Below are positions 8,529-17,801 of a stretch of DNA of 64,000 nucleotides, in pieces. Within the stretch, counting starts at the first letter, position 1. Every line of letters begins with the position of its first letter. A program made the translations under genes and the position numbers. The notes under the pieces are model-generated. The model was not told the origin of the DNA and made no database searches. It worked only from the letters and a program-made list of their open reading frames with translations. Where the stretch lies: positions 124,001 to 188,000 of the forward strand of contig JACKDV010000011.1 in the NCBI GenBank assembly GCA_020633315.1, written 5' to 3'. Source of the stretch: Myxococcales bacterium (GTDB taxonomy: Bacteria > Myxococcota_A > Polyangia > Nannocystales > Nannocystaceae).

Positions 8529-11351
8529 TCAGCCCTTGTTCATCGCCACGCGCTGCTTGCAGGCGTTGACGAGCGCCTCGGCGTCGGTTCCCTTGGCCGC
8601 CGCACCCATCTTGGCGCACTGCGCGAACTTCTTGGTCTCGAACAAGGCCTTGGTCCGCATGCTGCCGTAGCCCGACCGGTACTTGCCCTTCCAGCACGTT
8701 CGGGACGAGGTGTTGCGGAGCACGTCGGTCCACTTGCGTCCGTCGTAGGCCTGCTTGGTGGCCTGCCGCGTGCGCCGACACTTGGCGCTCTCGAGCGGAT
8801 CCCCGGGCGCATCGTTGGCCGAGTCCGCGGCGTCGTCCCCTGCGTCGCCATCATCGGCCTCCGAGCCGGGCCCCGCCGAGCCAGTGCCGCTCGCGCCCAC
8901 GTCGGGCGTGGCGCTGCTGCCCGCGGAGTCGGGCGGGGTCGCTCCGCTGGCGCCCGCACCACCATCGGCCGGGGCGCTCCCCGCCTCACCGGCCGCACCA
9001 GCGTCTCCCGCCGAGGGACCACCGTCGGCCGACGCCGCACCAGCCGAGGCAGACTCGGCCGCGACCGTGCCTCGCCCGTCGTCGCGGTTGATGAGCTGCC
9101 ACCACACGCCGGCGGTGAGCAGGGCCAGCAGCACCAAGCCCGCCGAGGCGAGCACCCACCACGCGGTACGCCCGGGTCCACCGATCGGACGATCGTCCAT
9201 GTCGACCGGGGTCGACAGCAGCGAGTCGGCCGAGTTGGGACCAGACTGGATCTTGGCCAGGCCAGCGTCGAGGGCATCGTAGGCGGGCGGCGGCGGGACA
9301 CCGTCGCCGTACATCGGCGGCGGGCCGAAGGGAGGCCGTCGCACGGGCAGGGCCAGCGCGGTGCTGGGCACCAGGGCGCCCGCCCGTCCGGCGGCGCCCG
9401 CCTCCATCGCGGCCATCCCCTCGAGCGAGACCACGATCGGCTCGAGCTCGGCGAGGAACGCCTCGGCGCTGGGCGGGCGAAGCTGTGGATCGACCTCGAT
9501 GCACGCGTGCACCAGCTCGACCAGCGGCGGCGGTAGGCCCACGCGTCGATGGTCGAGGCGCGGCGGCGGCTCGGTCGACTTGCGGGTGAGCACCTCGACC
9601 ACGTTCTCCGAGACGAAGGGCGGCTCGCCGACCAACGCCTCGTAGAGGATCACCCCGAGCGCGTAGATGTCGAACGACTCGGTGGGCGGCCGGCCCTTGC
9701 TCTGCTCGGGCGCCATGTACTCGGGCGTGCCGAGGGCGTGGCCGGGAATGGTGAGGCGCTGCTCCTCGGGGGTCCGATCGGCGCTCGCCGAGATCCCGAA
9801 GTCGAGGACCTTGACGATCTCTCCCTCACCCCGGTTGACGAGCATGATGTTGTCGGGCTTGAGATCGCGATGGATGATGCCCACGCCGTGCGCGGCCCGG
9901 ATCGCCCGCGCCACGTCGCGGATGAGCCGGCAGGCCCGCAGCACGTCCATGGGGCCGCTCTCGACCAGCTCCTGGTAGAGCGAGCAGCCGGTGAGGAACT
10001 CCATCACGATGAACAGCCGACGATCGGGAAGCTCGCCCGCGTCGAAGACCTCGATGATGTTGGGGTGCCCCGCCGCGCTGGCGGCCCGCGCCTCCTCCTT
10101 GAAGCGGCGCGCGACCACCTCGTGCTCGCTCCACTCGTGGGTGAGCACCTTGATCGCGACCTTGCGGCCCACGGTGACGTGCTCGGCGAGATAGACCGTG
10201 CCCATGCCGCCGCGGCCGAGCGGCTCGGCGATGCGGTAGCGCTGCGCGATGATGGTGCCGGGCGCGATGGTCTCGGCGTCGCCGGGCATCACCCGTCCCC
10301 GCGGGTGCGTGCCGCCCGTTCGACGCCCCACGGAGGGCGGCGGCGGGACCACGGGACCGGGCGGGGGCGGCTCGAGCTCCTCCATCTCGGCGAGCGCGTC
10401 GACGAGCGCGGAGTACTCCTCGTGATCGCGATCGCGAGCGTCGCCGAACAGCCGCCCCATGAAGTCGGCCATCCGCTCCTGGGTGGTGTCGGGCGCGTGC
10501 TCGGAGAGCCAGATCGACAGGGCCTCCATGAAGTCGCCCGCGGTCTGGTAGCGCTCGTCCCTCGAGCGGGAGAGCGCGGTCATCACGATGTCGTCGAGCT
10601 CCTCGTCGACGCGGTTGCTCAGCGAGCTCGGCGGCATCGCGTCCCAGCCGGCCACGGCCTGCGTGTCGGTCTCGCTGTCACGCAGCGGGCGACCGGTGAG
10701 CAGCTCCCACAGCACCACGCCGCAGCCGTAGACGTCGGCGCGACCGTCGAGCGGGCTGCGGGTCGCCTGCTCGGGCGCCATGTAGCCGACCTTGCCGAAC
10801 ACCATCCCGGGCACGGTAAGGCTGGCCTTCATCGCCGAGGTGGCGAGGCCGAAGTCGGCCAGGCGCACGGCGCCCGCCCAGTCGATGAGGATGTTGCTCG
10901 GCGAGACGTCGCGGTGGACGAGCCCGAGGCCGGGGAAGGTGTGCGCGTAGTGCAGGCCTCGCAGCACCTCGCGAACGATGTGCACGGCGAGCGGGACCGG
11001 GAACGCCCGTCCCACCTCGGCGCAGCGATCCCACACGTCGGCGAGATCGCGCCCCTCGATCAGCTCCATCGCGATGTAGAGCTGACCTCCGACCTCGCCC
11101 GCCTCGCGCACGTCGACGATGTTGTTGTGATGCAGCCGGCAGACGACCTTGGCCTCGTCGAGGAAGCGCGTGCGAAAGTCGTGGTCCGGCGCACCCTGAC
11201 GGAGCAGCTTCACCGCCGCGAGCCTTGCGAGCGAGCCCTCTCCGATCGCGGCGACGTAGACGGTCGCCATGCCGCCCTCACCCCGCCGCGCCATGAGCAG
11301 GAACTTGCCCAGCCGCCGGGGCGGGACGAGCCGCTGTAGCGACTCCACCAT
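8529..11351 (-). CDS. receptor-type Ser/Thr protein kinase with two kinase domains
   Basis: The product has 940 residues. Kinase domain 1 (about 14-285) has invariant Lys48, HRD 146-148 with SPSN, and DFG 166-168. Kinase domain 2 (about 370-640) has GRGGMGTVYLAEH, Lys401, HRD 494-496 with LKPDN, DFG 517-519 and APEQ. Both carry the residues needed for catalysis. A Pro-rich linker separates them. One membrane segment (about 729-751) leads to an Ala/Gly/Ser/Asp-rich stalk and a small C-terminal domain with four or more Cys, probably periplasmic. It would phosphorylate Ser/Thr in the cytoplasm in response to an envelope cue. It diverges from a DUF4388/response-regulator pair, with 83 bases between the starts. 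Confidence 0.93.
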   Translation of the reverse strand: MVESLQRLVPPRRLGKFLLMARRGEGGMATVYVAAIGEGSLARLAAVKLLRQGAPDHDFRTRFLDEAKVVCRLHHNNIVDVREAGEVGGQLYIAMELIEGRDLADVWDRCAEVGRAFPVPLAVHIVREVLRGLHYAHTFPGLGLVHRDVSPSNILIDWAGAVRLADFGLATSAMKASLTVPGMVFGKVGYMAPEQATRSPLDGRADVYGCGVVLWELLTGRPLRDSETDTQAVAGWDAMPPSSLSNRVDEELDDIVMTALSRSRDERYQTAGDFMEALSIWLSEHAPDTTQERMADFMGRLFGDARDRDHEEYSALVDALAEMEELEPPPPGPVVPPPPSVGRRTGGTHPRGRVMPGDAETIAPGTIIAQRYRIAEPLGRGGMGTVYLAEHVTVGRKVAIKVLTHEWSEHEVVARRFKEEARAASAAGHPNIIEVFDAGELPDRRLFIVMEFLTGCSLYQELVESGPMDVLRACRLIRDVARAIRAAHGVGIIHRDLKPDNIMLVNRGEGEIVKVLDFGISASADRTPEEQRLTIPGHALGTPEYMAPEQSKGRPPTESFDIYALGVILYEALVGEPPFVSENVVEVLTRKSTEPPPRLDHRRVGLPPPLVELVHACIEVDPQLRPPSAEAFLAELEPIVVSLEGMAAMEAGAAGRAGALVPSTALALPVRRPPFGPPPMYGDGVPPPPAYDALDAGLAKIQSGPNSADSLLSTPVDMDDRPIGGPGRTAWWVLASAGLVLLALLTAGVWWQLINRDDGRGTVAAESASAGAASADGGPSAGDAGAAGEAGSAPADGGAGASGATPPDSAGSSATPDVGASGTGSAGPGSEADDGDAGDDAADSANDAPGDPLESAKCRRTRQATKQAYDGRKWTDVLRNTSSRTCWKGKYRSGYGSMRTKALFETKKFAQCAKMGAAAKGTDAEALVNACKQRVAMNKG

Positions 11352-11434
11352 GGCGCAAACGCTACCACGGACCCCCCCTTTGTGAGTATGCTGGGGCCCT
11401 CACCGCCCCGGCGGCGACGAAAACCCCACTTTCC

Positions 11435-12748
11435 ATGGCCGCAACCTCCCCATCGGGCGCTCCGGGCATCCTCTATTTCGATCCCAACCCCACCACCGCC
11501 AAGCTCGCCACGGCGGGCCTGCAGCTCGCGGGCTACCGGGTGTTCAACGCGGCGACCCAGGACCAGGCGATCGCCCTGTGCACCAAGCACGGCCCCGGGG
11601 GCGACGGGAGCATCGTGGCGCTGCTGCTCGACACCGCGACTGCCCCGGCCGTGTCGGGGGCCACGCTCCGGGCGCTGGTGCAGGTGCCGGGGGCGGCCGA
11701 GCTGCCGGGCATCCTGCTGGTGAGCCGCGCCAATCCCACACCGATCCCGGGGGCCGAGGGCCTGCCCGCGCTCAAGCGGCCGTTCACGATCCCGGCCCTG
11801 CACAAGATCCTCCGCGAGGCGATCGATAGCGCGCCTCGGCTCGCGCCCCCCCAGCGCACGGGCCCCAGCGACGAGCTCCGCCAGCGCATGCAGCTGCTGC
11901 TCGGCCAGACCCTGCCCCGGGTCGAACTCGATGCGGCCGCCATCGATCGGATCACCTCCGCCATCATCAACGAGGCGAGCCTGCCCACGCCGACCGCCGG
12001 CGTGGCGATCTCCGGCGACGTCCGCAGCCTCCGCCTCGAGTCCGTGCTGCAGATGCTGGGCTCCGACGGCGTCCGCGGGGTGCTCACGGTGGAGCACGAC
12101 GATCGCTACGTGCGGCTCCACCTCGATCAGGGCTTCATCCGCCTCGCCGAGGTCCGCGGGGTCCAGGAAGAGGATCTACGCCTCGGTCGCTTCATCGTGG
12201 AGGACGGCTTCCTGCCGCCCGAGGTGGTCGAGGCGATCGCGGCCGCGCCCGATCCTCGCGGCCGCGTGCTGGGTCAGCGCCTGGTCGACGGCGGCCAGCT
12301 CCAGGCCGGCGAGCTCGCCCAGGTGCTGGTGCACCAGGCCCGCGAGGTCACCTGCCACCTGCTGCGCTGGAGCGAGGGGCGGCTGACCTTCGCGCCCACC
12401 ACCAACCTGCATCCGCTGGCCGCCGCGGTCGCGGAGGCCAAGGCCGAGCTGCGGGTCAACGAGGCCCTGCTCGACTCGCTCCGCCGCATGCACGAGCAGG
12501 CCGAGATGGGTCCCCACATGGCAGGCGTGGACGACGTGTACCTGCGGGTCGACGCCGAGGTGGCCAAGCTGGGGCGCCAGGCGTTCACCCGCGAGGAGCT
12601 CGGCGTGCTCGAGCTGCTCAACGGCCGCAACAACGTCAAGGAGATCGCCCGCAAGACCCGGGCGGGCACCTTCGCCGTGGCCACCGTCCTCTACCGGCTC
12701 ACGCGAGGCGGCCTCACCCGCCGTCGCATCGAGCCGCTGCAGACCTGA
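11435..12748 (+). CDS. receiver-like and DUF4388 protein with C-terminal helical domain
   Basis: The product has 437 residues. Residues about 12-130 resemble a response-regulator receiver (ILYFDPN, LLLDTAT, LKRPF), though the acidic pocket looks degenerate. Residues about 190-330 form a DUF4388 domain (SGDVRSLRLESVLQMLGSDG, VRLHLDQGFIRLAEV), a module common in delta-proteobacterial signalling. The C-terminus (about 390-430) looks like a winged-helix (ELLNGRNNVKEIARKT). It is probably a cytoplasmic adaptor or regulator. The response regulator gene begins 9 bases after its last base, so the two are co-transcribed. It diverges from the dual kinase. Confidence 0.8.
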   Translation: MAATSPSGAPGILYFDPNPTTAKLATAGLQLAGYRVFNAATQDQAIALCTKHGPGGDGSIVALLLDTATAPAVSGATLRALVQVPGAAELPGILLVSRANPTPIPGAEGLPALKRPFTIPALHKILREAIDSAPRLAPPQRTGPSDELRQRMQLLLGQTLPRVELDAAAIDRITSAIINEASLPTPTAGVAISGDVRSLRLESVLQMLGSDGVRGVLTVEHDDRYVRLHLDQGFIRLAEVRGVQEEDLRLGRFIVEDGFLPPEVVEAIAAAPDPRGRVLGQRLVDGGQLQAGELAQVLVHQAREVTCHLLRWSEGRLTFAPTTNLHPLAAAVAEAKAELRVNEALLDSLRRMHEQAEMGPHMAGVDDVYLRVDAEVAKLGRQAFTREELGVLELLNGRNNVKEIARKTRAGTFAVATVLYRLTRGGLTRRRIEPLQT

Positions 12749-12756
12749 GAGTCCTC

Positions 12757-13185
12757 GTGAGCTCGTCGACGCCCGATCGCGTGCTGATCGCCGATCCCGA
12801 CGCCGAGGAGCGGGCGCGCCTGGTCGAGGTGGTCGGCGAGGCGGCCAAGGCCGCCCGGCGCAGCGTGGTGATCGACCAGGCCGCCGACGGCACCACGGCG
12901 ATGGCGATGTGGAGCGAGCACGCCCCGCGCCTGGTCGTGTGCGAGATCCTGCTCGCGGGGATCTCGGGGCTGGCCCTGCTGCGACGCATGAAGTCGGAGC
13001 GAGCCACGATCCCCCCGGTGATCTTCGTGACCCGAATGTCCCGCGAGAGCGATCGCTACTGGGGCCTGCGCACGGGCGCGCACGCGTACCTCACCAAGCC
13101 CTACGACGACGAGATCCTGCGCAACCGGATCGCCGACGCCCTGCTCAAGGGCCCCGACGCCGAGCGCCAGCAGGTCTTCGGCTGA
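12757..13185 (+). CDS. stand-alone receiver protein with Glu in place of the phospho-acceptor Asp
   Basis: The product has 142 residues and starts at GTG 12757, eight bases after the previous stop codon. It is a single receiver domain: ADPDAEE forms the acidic pocket, FVTRMS supplies the conserved Thr, and TKPYD supplies the conserved Lys. The phospho-acceptor position aligns with Glu63 (VVCEILLAGISG) instead of Asp. Glu often mimics a phosphorylated state or abolishes phosphotransfer, so the protein may be constitutive or act through protein contacts. There is no output domain. The stop lies six bases from the stop of the convergent dacB-like gene. Confidence 0.85.
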   Translation: MSSSTPDRVLIADPDAEERARLVEVVGEAAKAARRSVVIDQAADGTTAMAMWSEHAPRLVVCEILLAGISGLALLRRMKSERATIPPVIFVTRMSRESDRYWGLRTGAHAYLTKPYDDEILRNRIADALLKGPDAERQQVFG

Positions 13186-13191
13186 CCCGCC

Positions 13192-14850
13192 CTACCCCGC
13201 GGCGCCGCGCGGCGCCTGCAGGCCGGCGCGCTGGGCCTCGTAGTCGTCGAGGGCCCGCAGCACGTCCATCACGATGCGATCCTCGAGCGCGCGCCGGCTG
13301 TCGGCCACGAACACCGCGTCGGGGGCGGTGTTGGTGAGGATGCTGAAGCCGACCAGCGGCTCGCCGCCCTCGGAGGTGATCACCCCGGTGAGACCGCTGA
13401 CCCCGTCGAGGGTGCCGGTCTTGGCCCGCACCCGCTTGCCCGACAGCCGCAGCCGACTACGCATGGTGCCGCGCTCGCCGGCCACCGGCAGCGCGTCGAT
13501 GAGGCTGCCCTCGGGCAGGGCGCTGCGGTGCGCGACCGCGATGAGGTCGACCAGGCCGTGGGTGGTCAGCCGCGCCCGCCGACTGAGGCCGGAGGCGTTC
13601 TCCACCACCAGCGGCTGCGGTCCCGTCAGCGTCGCCCAGTAGTCGTGGAGGATCTGCTCGCCCGCGTCCCAGTCCCCCGGGTCGCCGGTCATCCGCCAGG
13701 CCAGGGTGCGCAGCACCTGCTCCGCGATGAAGTTGTTGGAGTAGGCCAGGCCGTCGTCGAGGATCTCGAGCAGCGGCAGCGACTCGTTGACCACCACGGT
13801 CTCGGCCTCGGCCGGCACGGGACGGCGCTCTACCGGCAGCGGCTCGGTGCCGGTGAGCTCGGCGAGCAGGGCGGCGAAGGCCTCCGCGGTGTGCAGCCCC
13901 GGATCGGTGATGCGCCGCCGCACCACCACCGGACCATGGCCCCGCGGCAGGCTCCCCTCCACGCTCACCACGGTGTGATCGCCCTCGGCCCGCGAGCGCA
14001 CGATCACCCGGTTCTTGCTGCCGCCGCGCCGGGCTCGGTTCTCCACGCGGACATGGGCGCTGGGCGGGCTCACCGACACGCCCAGCCGCGAGCTCCCGGC
14101 CACGGGGTAGACGGTGACCTCGACCGTGTTGAAGCTCAGCGAGAGCGCACCGCTGGGCGCCTGGTAGGCGTAGCCGGGACCCTCGGGGTCGTAGCCCGGC
14201 CCGAAGGCGCGCGAGCTGAAGGCGGTGTCGTCCACGTAGAGTCGCTCGAGCTCGGCCACGTCGAGGTGACCGGCGGTGAGGCTCGCGATCGCGGCCAGGT
14301 CGTCCACGAGCAGCATGGGATCGCCCTGCCCCGCCAGGTACAGATCGGGCCCGTCGCGAGCCACCCGGGTGTCGAACACGTAGTCGGGCCCGAGCAGATC
14401 GAGCGCGGCGGCCGAGGTGACGAGCTTCTGGTTGCTGGCCGGGATGAGCGGCGAGTCGCCGAAGTAGTCGAACAGCACGTGCCCGGTCTCGAGGTCGCGC
14501 ACGTGCACCGAGACGCTGGCCTTGTCCTCGTAGCGCTGCAGCAACGCGTTGAGCGAGGCGGCCAGGCCCTCCACGTCGAGCTCGATGAGCCCGGGGGGCG
14601 GCGCCATCGCGCGCCGCCGCTCGATCTCGTGGGCCAGCGCGGCCAGCCGTAGCTCCAGCGCCTCGGCCGGCGTGGGCGGCGGCTCGGTCTCCGGGAGCGT
14701 GAGCACCTCCGGGAGCTCTGCGAGGGCAGGCTCGTCGACGATCGGGGGCGTCAGCGCCAGCGGCGGGGTCTGGACGACCCAGCACGCGGCGAACACCCCC
14801 AGGGCCAGCACCGCGATCGCGGCGCGGCCTCGCTGAAGGAGGGATCGCAT
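13192..14850 (-). CDS. dacB: D-alanyl-D-alanine carboxypeptidase/endopeptidase (PBP4 family)
   Basis: The product has 552 residues. An N-terminal membrane anchor (about 10-27) is followed by a Pro/Glu-rich linker. The penicillin-binding fold follows, with SxxK at Ser139-Lys142 (PASNQK), SxN in YSNNF, and KTG in KTGTLDG near residue 470. All three catalytic motifs of class C PBPs are present. It trims peptidoglycan side chains or cross-links in the periplasm. The internal domain typical of DacB is consistent with its length. The gene stands alone on the minus strand; a weak promoter-like AT-rich patch lies just upstream of its start. Confidence 0.93.
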   Translation of the reverse strand: MRSLLQRGRAAIAVLALGVFAACWVVQTPPLALTPPIVDEPALAELPEVLTLPETEPPPTPAEALELRLAALAHEIERRRAMAPPPGLIELDVEGLAASLNALLQRYEDKASVSVHVRDLETGHVLFDYFGDSPLIPASNQKLVTSAAALDLLGPDYVFDTRVARDGPDLYLAGQGDPMLLVDDLAAIASLTAGHLDVAELERLYVDDTAFSSRAFGPGYDPEGPGYAYQAPSGALSLSFNTVEVTVYPVAGSSRLGVSVSPPSAHVRVENRARRGGSKNRVIVRSRAEGDHTVVSVEGSLPRGHGPVVVRRRITDPGLHTAEAFAALLAELTGTEPLPVERRPVPAEAETVVVNESLPLLEILDDGLAYSNNFIAEQVLRTLAWRMTGDPGDWDAGEQILHDYWATLTGPQPLVVENASGLSRRARLTTHGLVDLIAVAHRSALPEGSLIDALPVAGERGTMRSRLRLSGKRVRAKTGTLDGVSGLTGVITSEGGEPLVGFSILTNTAPDAVFVADSRRALEDRIVMDVLRALDDYEAQRAGLQAPRGAAG

Positions 14851-14902
14851 CGCTCGTGCAGGGGCGTGAGCCCCACCAGCCTGGGCCCACGCGCGCTACT
14901 CA

Positions 14903-14933
14903 TTAATACTGACGCGATCCTCCGCACCTGCAA
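14903..14933 (-). promoter_or_regulatory. weak candidate promoter for the dacB-like gene
   Basis: Read on the minus strand, TTGCAG (14928-14933) and TATTAA (14903-14908) are separated by 19 bases. The pair lies about 55 bases before ATG 14850 in an unusually AT-rich patch. The spacing is long, so this is tentative. Confidence 0.25.
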
Positions 14934-15049
14934 CCACGCGCACAACGCGGTTCGCGTCGGGCCGGCACCTGCCCAGCCGTCGTGCGCAGCGCTCGGGCCC
15001 GTTGCCCTCGACTCGGGCGACTCGCCCGTCGCAGTGAGCCCGCGGGCTC

Positions 15050-16027
15050 CTACAGGCGGATGTCGATGTGGGCCTTGGCCCGCAGCTGGCGGCGCAGCTC
15101 CTGCTCGGCCTTGTAGAAGGCCTGGGCCTCGAGCTGCTCGCGGATGCGGTCCTTGGCCGCCTCGTAGTCGAGCGCCGCCGACTCCACGTGCTCGACCACC
15201 TTGAACACCACGTAGCCCTGCCCCGAGGCGGTGGGCCCCACCACCGCGCCCGCCTGCGCCGAGAAGATCGACTCCTCGAGGCTGGGCGCAATGTCGCCGC
15301 GACCGATGGTGGTCTCGGTGTCGGGATCGAGGCCGATGGCCTCGGCCACCTCGCTGGGCTCCTCACCCTGCCGCAGCCGCCGAGCCACCGCCTGCGCCTG
15401 CGCGAAGGCCCGGTCGCGGTCCTCGCTGTCCTGGGACTGGGCCGCGAAGGTGAGCTGGTGGACCCGCACCTTGGCGCTCTCGTCCCGGGTCATCTTGCGG
15501 TAGTGCTCGCGCACCTGGGCCTCGCTGACCGACCAGGTCGCGAGCATCTGGGTGACGCGGTACTGCAGGATCTGGTCGCGCATGTCGGCGCGGTACTCGG
15601 CCCAGCTCGCGTACTCCTCGCTGGCCTCCACCTGGGCCCGCAGCTCGGCCACGGTCAGGCCGTACTGGGCGGCCACGTTGGGCAGCGCCTGGTCCACGTC
15701 CTGCTCGGTCACCCGGATCTCGAAGCGACGCCCCTCGGCGCGCAGCAGCTCGAGGTCGATGAGCTCGTCGAGCACCTGGGACTCCACGTCGCGACGCTTC
15801 TGCTCCACCAGCTCGGCGCTGGCGTTGGCGGGCAGCTGCGACAGCGCCTCCTGGAGCAGCGGGTGGCGGTCGGTCTGCCGCGACAGCTCGCTCCACAAGA
15901 TGATCTGATCGCCGACCACCGCGACCACGCGGTCGAGCACCACCCGGCTGCTGCCCGGGGCCGCGCTCACCGTGACGGGGAGCAGCATCAGCCCGAGCAG
16001 GGCGCCGAGGCGGGCGAGGCGACGCAT
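15050..16027 (-). CDS. SurA-like periplasmic peptidyl-prolyl isomerase/chaperone
   Basis: The product has 325 residues. A signal peptide (residues 1-22, ending VSA) precedes the SurA N-terminal domain, seen in LDRVVAVVGDQIILWSEL. Helical chaperone segments run to about residue 190. One parvulin-type PpiC domain covers about 190-295 (VHQLTFAAQ, GQGYVVFKVVEHVES). It would fold outer membrane proteins in the periplasm. E. coli SurA has two parvulin domains; this shorter form has one, as is common outside gamma-proteobacteria. It is separated by about 200 bases from the dacB-like gene downstream on the same strand. Confidence 0.9.
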   Translation of the reverse strand: MRRLARLGALLGLMLLPVTVSAAPGSSRVVLDRVVAVVGDQIILWSELSRQTDRHPLLQEALSQLPANASAELVEQKRRDVESQVLDELIDLELLRAEGRRFEIRVTEQDVDQALPNVAAQYGLTVAELRAQVEASEEYASWAEYRADMRDQILQYRVTQMLATWSVSEAQVREHYRKMTRDESAKVRVHQLTFAAQSQDSEDRDRAFAQAQAVARRLRQGEEPSEVAEAIGLDPDTETTIGRGDIAPSLEESIFSAQAGAVVGPTASGQGYVVFKVVEHVESAALDYEAAKDRIREQLEAQAFYKAEQELRRQLRAKAHIDIRL

Positions 16028-16252
16028 CGCCCATGCAGATAGCAGTCCCGCCCCGGATCGAGCAAGCGCGGGGGGACGCGCCCCCCTCGGGCCGTGCGCT
16101 GGGCCCTGAATCTCCCACCTGCGATGGCGGTGGAAGCCGGTGGCCGGGGCCTGGTGGACTCCTCCGAGCAGGTGCCGTGCGACCTGGCCTCGGGCGGGGT
16201 GCCGTGGAAGCCGGTGCTGGTGGTGGTGGCCTCGAGCTCGTAGCGCGGGGCA

Positions 16253-16459
16253 TCAGCCGGCCATCACCCGCCGCATCTGCTTGAAGGCCTCGCGGGGGGT
16301 GACGGGCTCGCCGCCCTTGTAGAACTCGAACTGCCCGCGCACCAGGTGATGGACCTTCGCCTTGTAGGGCAGCTCCATGAAGGTCTTGGCGTCCATCTCC
16401 TGCGCCTCGCCGTCGACGGTGACGACCACGCGATCGAAGCCGAGCGTTTCCAGGTCCAT
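16253..16459 (-). CDS. small conserved-looking protein of unknown function
   Basis: The product has 68 residues. The likely start is ATG 16459 (MDLETLGFDRVVVTVDG); an upstream ATG 16495 would add a poorly structured extension. It is a soluble mixed alpha/beta protein with a region KTFMELPYKAKVHHLV. There is no signal peptide, Cys pair or recognisable motif. Regular third-position GC bias and folded-looking sequence support a real gene. The gene lies between the PpiC-like lipoprotein and the SurA-like gene on the same strand; any link to them is inference. Confidence 0.6.
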   Translation of the reverse strand: MDLETLGFDRVVVTVDGEAQEMDAKTFMELPYKAKVHHLVRGQFEFYKGGEPVTPREAFKQMRRVMAG

Positions 16460-16694
16460 CGTGGACCCGAGATGATAACCCGCCCGTCGCCGCATCGACG
16501 GGCGCGGATTCGTCTACGGGGAAACCCGAGAGCCGCCTCGCGGGCGAGCGGCGAGCGCTCGACGGTGGTCGATTCCACGCGTGGCGCTCGACCGCTCGCC
16601 GAGGCCCCCGAAACGGGGAGTTGCGAGCCTCGGCGGGGGCCCCCCACCATGTCGATCCGTGCGGCGGGCGACCGCGGAGGCAAGGGAACCCACG

Positions 16695-16955
16695 ATGGCC
16701 AAGAAGACGATCAGCACCCTCACCCAGGCCCCGGATCGTGGTGAGCCCACGGTCCTGCTCCGGGGAGGCACCTACGACACCGAGACCCATCGGATCATCC
16801 CCGAGACCGAGCAGTGGCTGGGGCCGCTGCGCACCGACTCCCGCGGGTGGACCTGGCAGATCCTCTTCGAGGACGGCACCACCCTCGAGGTGATGCCATC
16901 GAGCGTGGAGCTGACCGACACCAACCTGGTGATCGAGGCGCCGCCCGAGCGGTAG
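16695..16955 (+). CDS. small protein of unknown function
   Basis: The product has 86 residues. ATG 16695 (MAKKTISTLTQAPD) is preceded by AAGGGAA. The sequence looks like a small beta-rich domain (TVLLRGGTYDTETH, WTWQILFEDGTTLEVMPSS). There is no signal sequence or membrane segment. It is an isolated plus-strand gene between minus-strand genes, ending 11 bases before the convergent stop at 16967. Family not recognised. Confidence 0.6.
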   Translation: MAKKTISTLTQAPDRGEPTVLLRGGTYDTETHRIIPETEQWLGPLRTDSRGWTWQILFEDGTTLEVMPSSVELTDTNLVIEAPPER

Positions 16956-16966
16956 CGCGAGGCGGC

Positions 16967-17782
16967 TCAGGGCGCGCGCTCGGGATAGCGCTCGGCGAGC
17001 TCGGCCAGCAAGCGCTCGCGCGCGGCCGCGAGCCGGGGCGCCCGAGCCTCCTGGACCAGCCGCTCCTGCACCTCGGGATCGTCGAAGGGCTTGCGGGTGG
17101 CGGGCACCACCTGCTGGATCCGCGCCACGATCGGCTTGCCCGCGAGCACCACCGGCACCGGCAGCAGATCGCCGGGCCCCAGCGCCGGATCGAAGAGGAT
17201 CGCGTGGAAGCCAGGGTGCTCCAGATCGTCGCGGCGCTGCAGCCCCGTGGCCACCAGATCGCCCAGCGCCTCGAGCTCCACCTCGCCCGCGCTCAGCCGC
17301 CGGATCGCCTCGGTGGCCGCGGGGAGATCGTCGAAGACCACGCCCTCGATGTTGCGCAGCTCGTCGGTCCACAGCTCCTGCGGGTGCGCGTCGTACCAGG
17401 CCCGCAGCGCCGCGGTGTCGGCCGCGACCTCGGCCCGCGGCACGCGACGCTCGAGCTCGGCCGCGAGGTAGAGCGCCGCCTCCTCCTCGAGCAGCGCCAG
17501 CTCCACTCGCGGGTCGTCGCCGAGCCCCTCGTCGATGGCGGCCTGGGCCAGCAGCTCCGCCGCCACCACGGCCTCGAGCAGGGCCGCCCGCCCCTCGAGC
17601 CCCGCGAAGCGAAGCTGCGCGTAGGGCCCGAGCTGGCTCTGCTCCGCCGAGAGATCCTCGGGGCCGATCACCGTGGGCCCCACCACGGCCAGCTTGCCCG
17701 ACGGCACCGCCTCGTCGCCCAGGCTGCAACCCGCCGCACCGAGCACGAGCAGCACCGCCCATCGTGGCCCAGGCGTCGTCAC
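16967..17782 (-). CDS. PpiC-like peptidyl-prolyl isomerase lipoprotein
   Basis: The product has 271 residues. The lipoprotein signal ends at AGC (about residue 19). A helical N-domain is followed by a parvulin-like core (RNIEGVVFDDLPAATEAI, PVPVVLAGKPIVARIQQVVPA) and a C-terminal helix, the layout of PrsA/SurA-type foldases. The usual parvulin active-site His pair is not obvious, so it may act as a chaperone without isomerase activity. The start lies 19 bases after the stop of the upstream kinase gene on the same strand, so the two are probably co-transcribed. Confidence 0.72.
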   Translation of the reverse strand: MTTPGPRWAVLLVLGAAGCSLGDEAVPSGKLAVVGPTVIGPEDLSAEQSQLGPYAQLRFAGLEGRAALLEAVVAAELLAQAAIDEGLGDDPRVELALLEEEAALYLAAELERRVPRAEVAADTAALRAWYDAHPQELWTDELRNIEGVVFDDLPAATEAIRRLSAGEVELEALGDLVATGLQRRDDLEHPGFHAILFDPALGPGDLLPVPVVLAGKPIVARIQQVVPATRKPFDDPEVQERLVQEARAPRLAAARERLLAELAERYPERAP

Positions 17783-17801
17783 GCCCGCGATGGTAGCGAA
17801 A

